NCBI GenBank assembly: GCA_049301135.1
Contig: JBAQKP010000183.1
Location: forward strand, 1 to 31,210
DNA: 31,210 bases
Direction of reading: 5' to 3'
Origin: JAYXXU01 sp049301135
Lineage (GTDB): Bacteria > Pseudomonadota > Gammaproteobacteria > Pseudomonadales > Moraxellaceae
A program made the position numbers and the translations under genes. The notes under the pieces were generated by a model. That model had not been told where the DNA came from, made no database searches, and saw only the letters and a program-made list of their open reading frames with translations. This document shows positions 16,686-25,475 of this stretch, piece after piece. Every line of letters begins with the position of its first letter. Position 1 is the stretch's first letter.

Positions 16686-19600
16686 ATGTGGCTGACCCGT
16701 ATCAGTATTCAACATCCCGTTTTTGCCAGCATGATGATGTTGGCACTGATGGTGCTTGGGATTGCCTCATGGCAAAAAGTCGGCGTTGAGGAATTTCCCA
16801 ACGTCGAGTTTCCATTTGTGGTGGTCTACACCAATTACCCTGGCGCCTCACCAGAAATCGTCGAGGCCGATGTCACCCGCAAAATCGAAGACAGCGTCAA
16901 CACCATCGGTGGCGTTAAACAAGTCACCTCGATTTCACGCGAAGGGTTATCCACCGTTATTATTGAGTTTCAACTCAGTGTGCCCGCTGCCCTTGCTGCG
17001 CAAGATGTGCGCGACAAAATCGCCTTGATCAAAGGCCAACTGCGCGAAGAAGTCGAAGAACCGTTGATTGAACGTTACGACCCCAGCTCTGCGCCGGTGG
17101 TATCGGTCGCGTTTCGCTCGGACAGCTTGCCGATGCGCGAACTGTCCAACTATCTCGACCAACAAATCGTCAAACGCCTCCAAACCCTCAATGGTGTTGG
17201 ACGAGTCAACCTGCTCGGCACCACCAAGCGACAAATTCGCATTGAGATCGACGCGCAAAAAATGCAGGCGTTCGGGGTCGGTATTGATCAGCTGAACCAA
17301 GTGCTCAGCACCGAAAACATGCAATTGCCCAGCGGCACGCTGAGTAGTGGCCTACAAGAACTGGTGGTACAGGTCAATGGCCGCCTGACCAATCCGCAAG
17401 ACTTTAATCGCCTGATCGTGGCACGCCGTAACGGTGCGCCGGTGTATTTATCACAAGTCGCGACTGTGCGTGACAGTCAGGTCGAAACCGAGTCGGCGGC
17501 GTTCATTAACGGTCAACCGGCGATTGGTATTGATATTATTCGCACTTCCGGCGCCAACGTGATTGATGTGGTCGACCGCAGCTACGCCGAACTGGACGAG
17601 ATCAAAAAAATCCTGCCTGCGGGCATCGAAATGACCATCGTGGCCGACAGCGCCAAGAGTATCCGTGCCTCACTGAAAGACGTGGTACGCACCATGATCG
17701 AAGGCGGTGTGCTGGCGATTTTAATCGTGTTGCTGTTTTTGGGCTCGTGGCGTTCGACCGTGATTACCGCGCTGACCTTGCCGATTTCGTTGCTTGGCAC
17801 GCTGGCGGTGATGTGGGTGTTTGGCTTTACTCTGAACATGATGACCTTGTTGGCGATGGCGCTGTCAGTCGGGCTGTTGATCGATGATGCGATTGTGGTG
17901 CGCGAAAACATCGTGCGGCATGGCGCAATGGGCAAAACCCACAAACAAGCGGCACTCGATGGCACCGAAGAAATCGGCCTTGCGGTGCTGGCAACCTCGC
18001 TGGTGATCGTGGCGGTGTTTTTGCCGGTGGCCTTTATGGGCGGGATTATCGGGCGGTTTTTTTACCAGTTTGGCGTAGTGGTGTCAGCCGCCGTACTGAT
18101 CTCGACCTTGGTCGCGTTTACCCTTGATCCGATGCTATCAGCGATTTGGCCAGAGACGCCGAAGAACCCCAACAAACGCGGGATTGTGCAGCGGGGATTG
18201 GATGCGTTTGAACGGCTACAAGATTGGCTCACCGATCTATATGCCGTCGTGTTGCGCTGGTGTTTGCATCATCGTAAAACCACCTTGGCGATTGCAGCCG
18301 GTTCATTGGTCGGCGCGTTTGCCCTAGCAGGTATGATTGGTAAAGAGTTTTTGCCGACGCCGGACTTAGGTGAAATGGCGGTTAAATTTGAAACCCCAAT
18401 TGAGTCGTCATTGAACTATACCAGCATCAAAGTTGCCCAAGTCGATGCGGTGATTCGTGAGTTTCCCGAGGTTCGCGCCACCTATGCCACCGTGAATAGC
18501 CTGAGCAATCAAGGCAAACACAAGGCACAAATTCGTATTCAACTGAAAGCCAAAAACGAACGGCAGCGTGGTCTAGAAGAACTCAATCAAGCGATGCGCG
18601 AACGCCTACAGTCGGTCGCTGGGATCACCGTGACCTCGGTCGCGTCGGCCAAAGAATCGATCACTGGCGGCTTAAAACCGATTTTGATTTCGATTCGCGG
18701 CAATGACTTAAATGAACTCAAACGTATTTCGGATGAGTTTATGCGGCGAGTGGCTGAAGTCGACGGCGTGGTGGATTTGGAATCCTCGCTCAAAGCGCCA
18801 AAACCTACCTTATCGATCAGCCTTGATCGCGATGCCGCCAGCGATGCTGGATTATCGGTTGGCCAAATCGGCCAAGCGTTACGGCCACTGATTGCAGGCA
18901 CTGACGTGACCTCGTGGCAAGCGGCCAACGGGGAAAACTACGATGTACGAGTCAGACTAGCCGAAGCATCTCGTCAACGCAGCTCAGATATTGAAAACCT
19001 CGCCGTCGCTTCCAGCAAAATCGACCCTACGACGGGCCAGCCCTTCATGATCAGCCTCGGCCAAGTCGCCAAGTTTGAGCAGATTGAAGGCGCGTCACAG
19101 ATCAATCGGCGCAAGCTGTTTCGGGAAGTGTTGATTCAAGCCAACGTCGAAGGCCGTCCCGCCGGTGATATTGGCGAGGACATTGCCAAAATCCAAGCCG
19201 AGATGGAGCTGCCTGCCGGCTACAGCTTCCTGATCGAAGGCGCCAACAAAGACATGCAGGAATCGATTGGTTACGCGGTATCGGCGTTGGTGTTGGCGGT
19301 GGTGTTTATCTATATGTTGCTGTCGTCGCAGTTCAATAGCTTCTTGTATCCGACCGCGATCATGGCGTCATTGCCGCTGTCGCTGATTGGGGTGTTTTTA
19401 GCGTTGTTTATGTTTGGCAGTACGCTGAATATTTTCTCGATTATCGGCATCATCATGTTGATGGGATTGGTCGCCAAGAATGCGATTTTGCTGATTGATT
19501 TTATTAAAGAAGCCTTAGAGCGTGGTGATAACCGTGAAACCGCAATCTTAGACGCGGGTCAAGCCCGACTGCGGCCGATCTTGATGACCACTGCGGCGAT

Positions 19601-19799
19601 GGTGATGGGCATGGTTCCATTGGCGCTCGGCTTGGGTGAAGGCGCAGAGCAACGCTCACCGATGGCACACGCCATTATCGGCGGCACGCTGACCTCGACT
19701 TTTTTGACCTTAATCGTGGTTCCGGTGATTTATACCTATTTGGATGACTTTAAAATCTGGTCAACGCGGATTTTGCGGCGGGTGTTTAGCTTGACTTAG
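16686..19799 (+). CDS. RND-family efflux transporter permease (HAE1 class)
   Basis: A 1037-residue inner-membrane proton/drug antiporter, standard size for the AcrB/MexI superfamily. It begins with the usual amphipathic MWLTRISIQHPVF and TM1. The proton-relay residues are present: the acidic pair D400/D401 in TM4 (LLIDDAIVVREN) and K931 in TM10 (GLVAKNAILLIDF). Twelve transmembrane helices in two six-helix halves flank two large periplasmic loops (about 35-330 and 555-860). The segment GASPEIVEADVTRKIED and the C-terminal RPILMTTAAMVMGMVPLALG are family signatures. I chose the ATG at 16686; AGGA lies about 11 nt upstream. Substrate cannot be read from sequence. Pairing with a single adaptor and no channel gene resembles MexHI/VexGH-like systems. 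Confidence 0.96.
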   Translation: MWLTRISIQHPVFASMMMLALMVLGIASWQKVGVEEFPNVEFPFVVVYTNYPGASPEIVEADVTRKIEDSVNTIGGVKQVTSISREGLSTVIIEFQLSVPAALAAQDVRDKIALIKGQLREEVEEPLIERYDPSSAPVVSVAFRSDSLPMRELSNYLDQQIVKRLQTLNGVGRVNLLGTTKRQIRIEIDAQKMQAFGVGIDQLNQVLSTENMQLPSGTLSSGLQELVVQVNGRLTNPQDFNRLIVARRNGAPVYLSQVATVRDSQVETESAAFINGQPAIGIDIIRTSGANVIDVVDRSYAELDEIKKILPAGIEMTIVADSAKSIRASLKDVVRTMIEGGVLAILIVLLFLGSWRSTVITALTLPISLLGTLAVMWVFGFTLNMMTLLAMALSVGLLIDDAIVVRENIVRHGAMGKTHKQAALDGTEEIGLAVLATSLVIVAVFLPVAFMGGIIGRFFYQFGVVVSAAVLISTLVAFTLDPMLSAIWPETPKNPNKRGIVQRGLDAFERLQDWLTDLYAVVLRWCLHHRKTTLAIAAGSLVGAFALAGMIGKEFLPTPDLGEMAVKFETPIESSLNYTSIKVAQVDAVIREFPEVRATYATVNSLSNQGKHKAQIRIQLKAKNERQRGLEELNQAMRERLQSVAGITVTSVASAKESITGGLKPILISIRGNDLNELKRISDEFMRRVAEVDGVVDLESSLKAPKPTLSISLDRDAASDAGLSVGQIGQALRPLIAGTDVTSWQAANGENYDVRVRLAEASRQRSSDIENLAVASSKIDPTTGQPFMISLGQVAKFEQIEGASQINRRKLFREVLIQANVEGRPAGDIGEDIAKIQAEMELPAGYSFLIEGANKDMQESIGYAVSALVLAVVFIYMLLSSQFNSFLYPTAIMASLPLSLIGVFLALFMFGSTLNIFSIIGIIMLMGLVAKNAILLIDFIKEALERGDNRETAILDAGQARLRPILMTTAAMVMGMVPLALGLGEGAEQRSPMAHAIIGGTLTSTFLTLIVVPVIYTYLDDFKIWSTRILRRVFSLT

Positions 19800-19837
19800 T
19801 GATACTGATCCATCCAAATAAACCAACACTCTTAAAT

Positions 19838-19876
19838 ACCCCTCACCCCAGCCCTCTCCCCAAAAGGGCGAGGGAG
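19838..19876. repeat. Dispersed GC-rich palindromic repeat (REP-like)
   Basis: A C-rich arm (CCCTCACCCCAGCCCTCTCC) followed by AAAA and GGGCGAGGGAG, giving an imperfect hairpin. Sequences of this form recur as intergenic repeats in many proteobacterial genomes. It lies just after the RND permease stop. Confidence 0.6.
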
Positions 19877-19886
19877 TCCGCACAAA

Positions 19887-19920
19887 AAAATGACCTGCTC
19901 AATACAGATCAGGTCATTTT
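19887..19920. terminator. Bidirectional intrinsic terminator between the RND and ccm operons
   Basis: AAAATGACCTG (19887-19897) and CAGGTCATTTT (19910-19920) form a perfect 11-bp stem with a 12-nt loop. The minus strand is followed by a seven-base T-run and the plus strand by a shorter T-rich stretch, so it can end both the rightward RND transcript and the leftward ccm transcript. The remaining bases to 20039 hold only weak inverted repeats (GTTAGC/GCTAAC, CTTGT/ACAAG). Confidence 0.8.
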
Positions 19921-20039
19921 CATTTTTGGGTCGTGATCAAACTTGACGTGTCAAAATCTTTGTTAGCCTTGTGATTACAAGCTTTGTTAGAAGCTAACAC
20001 GTCGATTTTTGGCATTACCCATTTTTGTATCAGCATGGT

Positions 20040-20507
20040 TTAAAACGTATTGACCTTCACCGCAGCAGGACTGCCATCCGGTAGCCGCCCCTGCCCTTCG
20101 AGCATTTTATTCACCTCGGGCGGCATGTAATTTTCGTCGTGCTTGGCCAGCACCTCTTCCGCCACAAACACGCCTTGAATAAAACGCCCAGTGGCGACCA
20201 TACCAGAGTTTTCAGCAAACAAATCTGGCAAAATGCCATTAAAACTGACCGGCACGGTGGCTTTAAAGTCAGTAATTTTAAACTGTACCACCAGCGAGCC
20301 TGCTTCACGCTGCACGCTATTGGCCACCACCATACCACCGGCACGAATGCGCTTATCTTCAGGCGCTTCACCCGCCGCCAACTGCGATGGATTAAAGAAA
20401 AAATCTGTCTGCGCCCGCAAGGCATATAAAATCAGCCCGACCGCGACGGCGACTCCCACCACAATCGCTGTGATCCACAACAACTTACGCTGCCGTTTGG
20501 CATTCAT
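20040..20507 (-). CDS. ccmE: CcmE, cytochrome c-type biogenesis heme chaperone
   Basis: A 155-residue periplasmic heme chaperone anchored by one N-terminal transmembrane helix (about 9-29). It receives heme from CcmABCD and passes it to the CcmF/H ligase. The covalent heme-binding motif HDENY is intact (His123, Tyr127), after the OB-fold core (RIRAGGMVVANSV, VQFKITDF, FNGILPDLF, GRFIQGVFVAEEVLAKH). Length is normal for the family. It starts 27 bp after the ccmD stop and is the last gene of the local operon; ccmF and the following genes are absent here. Confidence 0.96.
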   Translation of the reverse strand: MNAKRQRKLLWITAIVVGVAVAVGLILYALRAQTDFFFNPSQLAAGEAPEDKRIRAGGMVVANSVQREAGSLVVQFKITDFKATVPVSFNGILPDLFAENSGMVATGRFIQGVFVAEEVLAKHDENYMPPEVNKMLEGQGRLPDGSPAAVKVNTF

Positions 20508-20534
20508 GACGCTGACTCCTAACCGGACTAATTG

Positions 20535-20759
20535 TTAAAAAGATGAGGGCGATTTTGCGACAGAAGCAGCCGACGCTTGTGCCTGCAAACGCCGCTGCCG
20601 TGCCGATTCTTCACGAAAAAACTGCCGTCGTGCTGCTCGTGCATGCCAAACCAACAACAGCAAGCACAACAAACTGATGCCCCATGCACTCCACACAAAC
20701 GGCGCATGTGCTCCACCCATGTGCATGAATTCGCTAAATGTCTGAAAAGCCGGTTGCAT
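20535..20759 (-). CDS. ccmD: CcmD, small heme-exporter membrane protein
   Basis: A 74-residue protein with one transmembrane helix (about 22-39, FVWSAWGISLLCLLLLVW), preceded by the family-typical FMHMGGAHAPFVWSAW and followed by a very basic cytoplasmic tail (RAARRQFFREESARQRR). CcmD is needed to release holo-CcmE from the CcmABC complex. AGGAG lies 7-8 nt upstream of the ATG at 20759. The longer open frame upstream overlaps ccmC and is not used. It starts 20 bp after the ccmC stop. Confidence 0.92.
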   Translation of the reverse strand: MQPAFQTFSEFMHMGGAHAPFVWSAWGISLLCLLLLVWHARAARRQFFREESARQRRLQAQASAASVAKSPSSF

Positions 20760-20779
20760 ACTCAGGCTCCTGTCATCGG

Positions 20780-21565
20780 TTAATGTTGCCGGATCAGCTC
20801 TTGCACCCAGCGGCTTTGACGCTCGCGCTGCAAGATTAAGGTGCAACTGCGATACAGCACCAAGGCAGCCGCCATCACATAAAACGCCACAATCATCACC
20901 AATAACGGCAGCCACATCGAGGCCGCCATCTTGGGTGCTTCAGTCACCGTAAAAGTTGCGCCTTGGTGTAGCGTATTCCACCAATCGACCGAGTACTTAA
21001 TGATGGGCAGATTCACCACGCCGACCACCGCCAAAATCGCAGCGGCCTTGCCTTGATTGGGCGAATGCTCAAACGCCTGATACAGTGCCATAATGCCCGC
21101 GTACAAAAACGCCAAAATCAACATGCTGGTCAACCGACCATCCCACACCCAATAAGTGCCCCACGTCGGCTTACCCCAGATCGCCCCCGTGACCAAACTC
21201 AGCACACAGACCACAAAGCCGACCGGCGCAGCGGCCCGCGCCACGATCTCGGCCATTTTGACCTGCCATACCAGCCGAATCACGCCCAACACCGCCAAGG
21301 CCAAATAAATCGACATCGCCAGATTGGCCGCAGGCACATGAATATAAATAATCCGAAAACTATTGCCTTGGAGATAATCCGCTGGCGCAAACACCAAGCC
21401 CCACACCGAGCCAATCAACAGCAACAGCAGTGCCACTGCACTGAGCCATTTGACCCACGGGCTAAAAGTAAAATAAAAATGACGTGGCCCCACAGTCTGT
21501 AAAAACCAGTTCCACAGGCGTTGCCAGATCGACAGCTTGGCCGTCACACGCGCAGATTCGGTCAT
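20780..21565 (-). CDS. ccmC: CcmC, heme exporter / heme-handling protein
   Basis: A 261-residue inner-membrane protein with six predicted helices. It binds heme at the periplasmic face and loads it on CcmE. The tryptophan-rich WWD region is present as GTYWVWDGRLTS (about 146-157), with Tyr in place of one of the usual tryptophans and Gly where Ala is common. Heme-ligand histidine candidates are His76 in IYIHVPAAN and the one in WWNTLHQGATFT. GGAGG lies upstream of the ATG at 21565. A 91-bp gap separates it from ccmB, larger than the other spacings in this operon. Confidence 0.95.
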   Translation of the reverse strand: MTESARVTAKLSIWQRLWNWFLQTVGPRHFYFTFSPWVKWLSAVALLLLLIGSVWGLVFAPADYLQGNSFRIIYIHVPAANLAMSIYLALAVLGVIRLVWQVKMAEIVARAAAPVGFVVCVLSLVTGAIWGKPTWGTYWVWDGRLTSMLILAFLYAGIMALYQAFEHSPNQGKAAAILAVVGVVNLPIIKYSVDWWNTLHQGATFTVTEAPKMAASMWLPLLVMIVAFYVMAAALVLYRSCTLILQRERQSRWVQELIRQH

Positions 21566-21656
21566 CGCTTAGCATCCTCCACATCAGCTCCCATCGGCAT
21601 CGCCCACCCACCACAGCCATTCACAAGGCTAATGTGGGTTGTTTTAAGGCGCTGGT

Positions 21657-22316
21657 TCAATTCGACAACGCCAAACGCAACGCCATCGCCACCGCAAACG
21701 GTAACAAAATAATCGACAACAGACACAGCCCGAGCAACAACAGCAGCACTGGCAACACTGGCAACTGCTCACGCGCCAAGTTGACTGCACCCGTGGCAAA
21801 CACCAACACTGGCAACTGTAATGGCAATGCTATCAGTGGCAACAGCACGCCATTGCCGCGCAGACTCACCGTCAGTGCCGCAGCCAATGCCGCCAATAAA
21901 GTTAAAATCGGTGTCCCCAACAATAAACTTGCCGCCAGCACCAATGCCTCATGGCTGGACAAACCAAACAGCGGCATCGCCAAACTCGACAGCACAGTCA
22001 ACAGCAAACCACCGGTCAGCCAATGCACGGTGGTTTTGACCAACGCCCACAGCGGCAGCGACAGCCGTGCCACCACCACCTGCTCCAATGTGCCGTCTTC
22101 GACATCTGCTCGAAACAAGCTCTCCATGCCAAGCAACACCGCCAGTAACGCCGCAATCCAGACCGCCGCCGCACCGATTTGATTGAGCAGTTTGGCTGAT
22201 GCTCCGACTGCCAACGGGAATAACACCAACACCATCAAAAAAAACACCACCGGATACAGCCAACCCGCTGGTGTTTGAAATTTGAGCAGCAACTCACGAC
22301 GCAGCACACTGCCCAT
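21657..22316 (-). CDS. ccmB: CcmB, heme exporter membrane subunit
   Basis: A 219-residue hydrophobic protein with about six transmembrane helices. It forms the ABC transporter core with CcmA and CcmC for release of holo-CcmE. Family features are the N-terminal LRRELLLKFQTPAGWLYP, the FRADVEDGTLEQ loop after helix 2, and the Leu-rich C-terminal helices. I chose the ATG at 22316, 2 bp after the ccmA stop; the frame could start at a TTG at 22322 overlapping ccmA. Leucine and alanine content is extreme, as expected. Confidence 0.95.
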   Translation of the reverse strand: MGSVLRRELLLKFQTPAGWLYPVVFFLMVLVLFPLAVGASAKLLNQIGAAAVWIAALLAVLLGMESLFRADVEDGTLEQVVVARLSLPLWALVKTTVHWLTGGLLLTVLSSLAMPLFGLSSHEALVLAASLLLGTPILTLLAALAAALTVSLRGNGVLLPLIALPLQLPVLVFATGAVNLAREQLPVLPVLLLLLGLCLLSIILLPFAVAMALRLALSN

Positions 22317-22318
22317 GC

Positions 22319-22993
22319 TCAAGACTCCCAGACCAGACGATAGCGCTGCAAATCCAACTGATGCGTCACCGCATGCACCGGCTGATGACTGGTCAACACC
22401 ACCCGTCCACCCTGCGCAGCGTGTTCGCTCAGGCGTTGATTGAGCGCAGTAACCATCCGCACATCCAGCGCAGTCAGCGGTTCATCAAGCAACCACAGTT
22501 CAGCAGGATTGGGCAACCACAGCCGCGCCAACTGCACCCGTCGTTTTTGGCCAGACGACAGCCGCGCCACTGCGACAAACTCATAGCCCGCCAAGCCAAC
22601 CTGCTCAATCGCCGCAAACAACTGCGCCGTCGTCACTGGTTGTGTATTTAGACCACATAAAAATCTTAAATTATCCAGCACACTCAGACTGCTATTGAGG
22701 CCACTGGCATGCCCAATATACAAGGCCGACCACTGCGCCGCTGGTTGGTTGCGCCAGCGCAATTGCCCCACCTGTACCGGCAAGATTCCGGCCAGCATCA
22801 GCAGCAGGGTGGTTTTACCTGTGCCATTTTCGCCAGCGACCTGCCAGATTTGACCGGCGGCAATCTGCACCTGCACGTCGCGACACAACTGTAAATCACC
22901 ACGACCGACTGACAATTGCACAAGGCACAACAACTCTGAAGACACAGAGACAAGTTCTGGTGACAGGGCTGTGGTCGATGACGCAGTAGGCAT
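22319..22993 (-). CDS. ccmA: CcmA, heme exporter ATP-binding protein
   Basis: A 224-residue ABC ATPase that powers release of heme-loaded CcmE. It has Walker A GENGTGKTT (about 54-62), signature LSSGQKRRVQLARLW, Walker B LWLLDEPLTALD and switch histidine in LTSHQPVHA. The 20 N-terminal residues (MPTASSTTAL and on) are less conserved, so an internal start is possible. The open frame extends 55 codons upstream but without family similarity. Shine-Dalgarno is poor, while a perfect TATAAT lies 44-49 bp upstream on the minus strand. It is first in ccmABCDE. Confidence 0.94.
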   Translation of the reverse strand: MPTASSTTALSPELVSVSSELLCLVQLSVGRGDLQLCRDVQVQIAAGQIWQVAGENGTGKTTLLLMLAGILPVQVGQLRWRNQPAAQWSALYIGHASGLNSSLSVLDNLRFLCGLNTQPVTTAQLFAAIEQVGLAGYEFVAVARLSSGQKRRVQLARLWLPNPAELWLLDEPLTALDVRMVTALNQRLSEHAAQGGRVVLTSHQPVHAVTHQLDLQRYRLVWES

Positions 22994-23036
22994 GTGCAAA
23001 GCAGATGGACTCAATCGACAACAAATCAGGGCGCCA

Positions 23037-23042
23037 ATTATA
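23037..23042 (-). promoter_or_regulatory. Probable -10 box of the ccm operon promoter
   Basis: A perfect TATAAT on the minus strand, which would start transcription about 35-40 nt before the ccmA ATG. A TTGAGC lies upstream but at only 13 nt spacing, so the -35 is weak or an activator is needed. Confidence 0.5.
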
Positions 23043-23126
23043 ACGTAGTCTGTCTGCTCAACGCGGCCAATTTCACAGCAATTCAACCAAAAGTTGGCTG
23101 CGGATTTGAACAGCAACTCTTGCAAC

Positions 23127-23164
23127 CTGACCACAACGGTCAGTAGGACTGGTCGCAATGGTCA
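23127..23164. promoter_or_regulatory. Operator-like repeats in the ccmA / hydrolase divergent region
   Basis: CTGACC-ACAAC-GGTCAG (23127-23143) is a perfect inverted repeat. About 21 bp on, the related TGGTCGCAATGGTCA (23150-23164) repeats the CAA-N-GGTCA half. The pair lies 70-105 bp before the secreted hydrolase start and suggests a dimeric repressor or activator site. I recognise no specific regulator. Confidence 0.4.
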
Positions 23165-23232
23165 TTACCCTATGTTAAAAATCTGCTAGTCTGATCGACA
23201 AATAACACCACCATCGCAAAGGATGCTTCAAC

Positions 23233-24234
23233 ATGTCTGTTTCTACGCGTCTACAACGTCTGCTCGCACCCACCCTGCTCGCGCTCAGTCTCGGTGGCCT
23301 CGCCCCATTGAGCCATGCCAACCTTAACCTGACCTTCCAGCAGGTCATGCAAGAAGAACGGGCTTGGGCGGGTTTACAAAGTAAAACCATCAAAGTCAAT
23401 AATATTGACTGGAGCTACAGCATTGGCGGCCAAGCGGGCAAACCCACTATCCTGCTGATTCATGGCCTTTCTGGCAGCCGTGACAACTGGAATCGGGTCG
23501 CACGCTACCTGACCCCACACTATCAAGTGATTATTCCTGATCTTCCGCTGCACGGTGACACCAAAGCACCGGCTGACTTCGACCCACAGATCGCCACCTT
23601 TCAAGAAGAACTGCGCAAACTGACCGGCGCATTGGGTGTCGAAAAAAATATCCACGTCGCTGGACATAGTATGGGTGGTGGGATTGCCCTGCTGTATGCC
23701 AGCATTTACTTTACCGAAACCCAAAGTCTGATGATCATGGACAGCGCTGGTGTGTATAAAAACACCACCAGTCCATTTTTAAAAGACCCGCAAAAGTTGC
23801 ATGAGATTGTGGTTAAAAAAGCCGGTGATCTGGATCGCGTACTCAAAACCGCCATGTTCGTGCCGCCGTTTATCCCAAGCGCACTGAAGCGTGAACAAGA
23901 ACAATTGATGATCAGCCTTGCGCCGCAAACCACCAAAGTCGTCAATAAACTGGTTGAACAGGTCGGCTATTACACCCCTGAAGGCTTTGCCTTGCCAGTA
24001 CGTAGCATTGAAGCACCGACCCAAATCATCTGGGGTGATCAAGACCAAGTGATTGATGTGGGGGTCGTACCCGAACTGGTCGAACACCTAAAACATGAAG
24101 AGCCGCCCGTGATCCTCAAAGGCATTGGTCACAGTCCGTTGCTAGAGGCCGAACAACTGGTGATTCAAAGCTATTTGCCGTTCTTGCAACGCGCCCAAGC
24201 CAAACCCAACCCATTTGCGGGTGCAACCAATTAA
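23233..24234 (+). CDS. Secreted alpha/beta-hydrolase (lipase/esterase-like)
   Basis: A 333-residue protein with a Sec signal peptide (residues 1-29, likely cleavage after SHA). It has the alpha/beta-hydrolase fold: HGLSGSRDNW (oxyanion region, about 77-86), nucleophile elbow GHSMGG with Ser146, acid Asp269 or Asp271 in WGDQDQV, and His300 in GIGHSP. The lid region between about 170 and 240 is helical. It resembles the lipase family of Moraxella/Psychrobacter cold-active lipases, but substrate (acyl lipid or smaller ester) is inference. AAGGA lies upstream of the ATG. It is divergent from ccmA and ends at a strong terminator, so it is likely monocistronic. Confidence 0.9.
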   Translation: MSVSTRLQRLLAPTLLALSLGGLAPLSHANLNLTFQQVMQEERAWAGLQSKTIKVNNIDWSYSIGGQAGKPTILLIHGLSGSRDNWNRVARYLTPHYQVIIPDLPLHGDTKAPADFDPQIATFQEELRKLTGALGVEKNIHVAGHSMGGGIALLYASIYFTETQSLMIMDSAGVYKNTTSPFLKDPQKLHEIVVKKAGDLDRVLKTAMFVPPFIPSALKREQEQLMISLAPQTTKVVNKLVEQVGYYTPEGFALPVRSIEAPTQIIWGDQDQVIDVGVVPELVEHLKHEEPPVILKGIGHSPLLEAEQLVIQSYLPFLQRAQAKPNPFAGATN

Positions 24235-24250
24235 ACTCGCCTTTACAGAC

Positions 24251-24297
24251 GGCTTGTGTCACTGACCCTCATACAGTCACAAGCCAACTGATTTTTT
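24251..24297 (+). terminator. Intrinsic terminator after the secreted hydrolase
   Basis: GGCTTGTG (24251-24258) pairs perfectly with CACAAGCC (24278-24285), with an inner ACTG/CAGT pairing, followed a few bases later by a T6 run (24292-24297). Confidence 0.75.
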
Positions 24298-24324
24298 AAC
24301 AGCACAACACCTGAGCAATCTGAT

Positions 24325-25320
24325 ATGACTAGCCGCACCGATGCCTTGATTCAAGCGCACTTACAACACATCCTCACTCAACTACAATCGAGCGAAACCC
24401 TCAGTGCCGAAGTTGATGCCCTGATGGACTGGCTCAGCCAGCAAGCCCTCTCGACGCTGCTGCCACTCAGCCGAATCCAGCAGATTGCACAGCAATACGC
24501 GCTTGACTTGCCCCTGACCAACCAGCTACGCGATGACATCGTCAGTATTATCCAAAATGCACTCGACCATCCCGCCAATAAAACCACCACGCTGGCCGAG
24601 ATCATTCCGAGTGATAGCGTCGAAACCGTCGCGCGTTATCTATCTGAGCAAAAACAACACCGTGAAACCTTGATTCACGAAATTTTTAGCAATCCAGCCT
24701 ACGCCAAAATGCTGTCACAAACCATCAGTCACGCCATCACTGACTACATGGAAAACAACGTCATCGCCAAAAAAGTACCGGGCATGGGCAGTCTGATGAA
24801 ACTGGGCAAAAGCGCACTAGAAAGCGCGACCAACAGCAATTTTGACAGCGCGTTGCAGCAATACCTGAATAAAAACATCAACAGCATTATTGGCATCAGT
24901 GAAAAAATGGCCAACAAACATCTGGATGATGCACAGGTCTACAACATCATCAACCAGATCTGGCAAGGCATCAGCCAGCAAAAACTCAGCAAAGTCCGTC
25001 AGTATGCGCCCACTCAGACCGTACAAGACAGCGCCGTCATGGTGCATGACACATGGAATCACCTGCGCACAACCTCATTCATTCAGCAGCAAGTGATGGA
25101 TGGCATCGCGCATTGGTATGCCCGCAACCAGCAGCGCAGCCCGATGGATTTACTGGCTGACCTCAACGTCAGTGCCGACACCATCCGCACCGAAATCCAG
25201 CACAGTGCGTTGCCGATCATTCAATTGGCGATTGGAAGCGGCTACCCTGCCCAGCGGATTGAGGCGCTACTGCGGCAGTTTTATGAGTCTGACGCGGCGC
25301 AAGCGATTTTGGCCGATTAA
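24325..25320 (+). CDS. Conserved-looking helical protein of unknown function
   Basis: A 331-residue soluble protein that I do not recognise. It has no signal peptide, no transmembrane helix and no cysteine. It appears almost fully alpha-helical with many Gln, Leu and Ile. A Gly-rich patch (KKVPGMGSLMKLGKSALESA, about 152-171) may be a short amphipathic or membrane-touching segment. The ATG at 24325 follows a terminator and has only a weak upstream purine run (GAGC). It is 155 bp upstream of the YbjN-family gene on the same strand, and that gap holds nothing recognisable. Confidence 0.8.
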   Translation: MTSRTDALIQAHLQHILTQLQSSETLSAEVDALMDWLSQQALSTLLPLSRIQQIAQQYALDLPLTNQLRDDIVSIIQNALDHPANKTTTLAEIIPSDSVETVARYLSEQKQHRETLIHEIFSNPAYAKMLSQTISHAITDYMENNVIAKKVPGMGSLMKLGKSALESATNSNFDSALQQYLNKNINSIIGISEKMANKHLDDAQVYNIINQIWQGISQQKLSKVRQYAPTQTVQDSAVMVHDTWNHLRTTSFIQQQVMDGIAHWYARNQQRSPMDLLADLNVSADTIRTEIQHSALPIIQLAIGSGYPAQRIEALLRQFYESDAAQAILAD

Positions 25321-25475
25321 GCGTAACGACTTTAAACGCAACTGCGATTGCGTGGTGCAGCTCAGCCTCTCCACGCAGTCCTCTCCACATAATCACCGAC
25401 CACTCAACGCAACCGATACCCAATCCAGTGTAAAACTCTGGCAGAATCATCACTCCACAGCCAACACACAGGCGC

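Noticed and set aside
21484..22182. 232-codon plus-strand frame opposite ccmB and ccmC
   Set aside because: Antisense to two well-supported genes and low-complexity Asn/Thr/Ser/Ala composition, an artefact of Leu/Ala-rich membrane genes.
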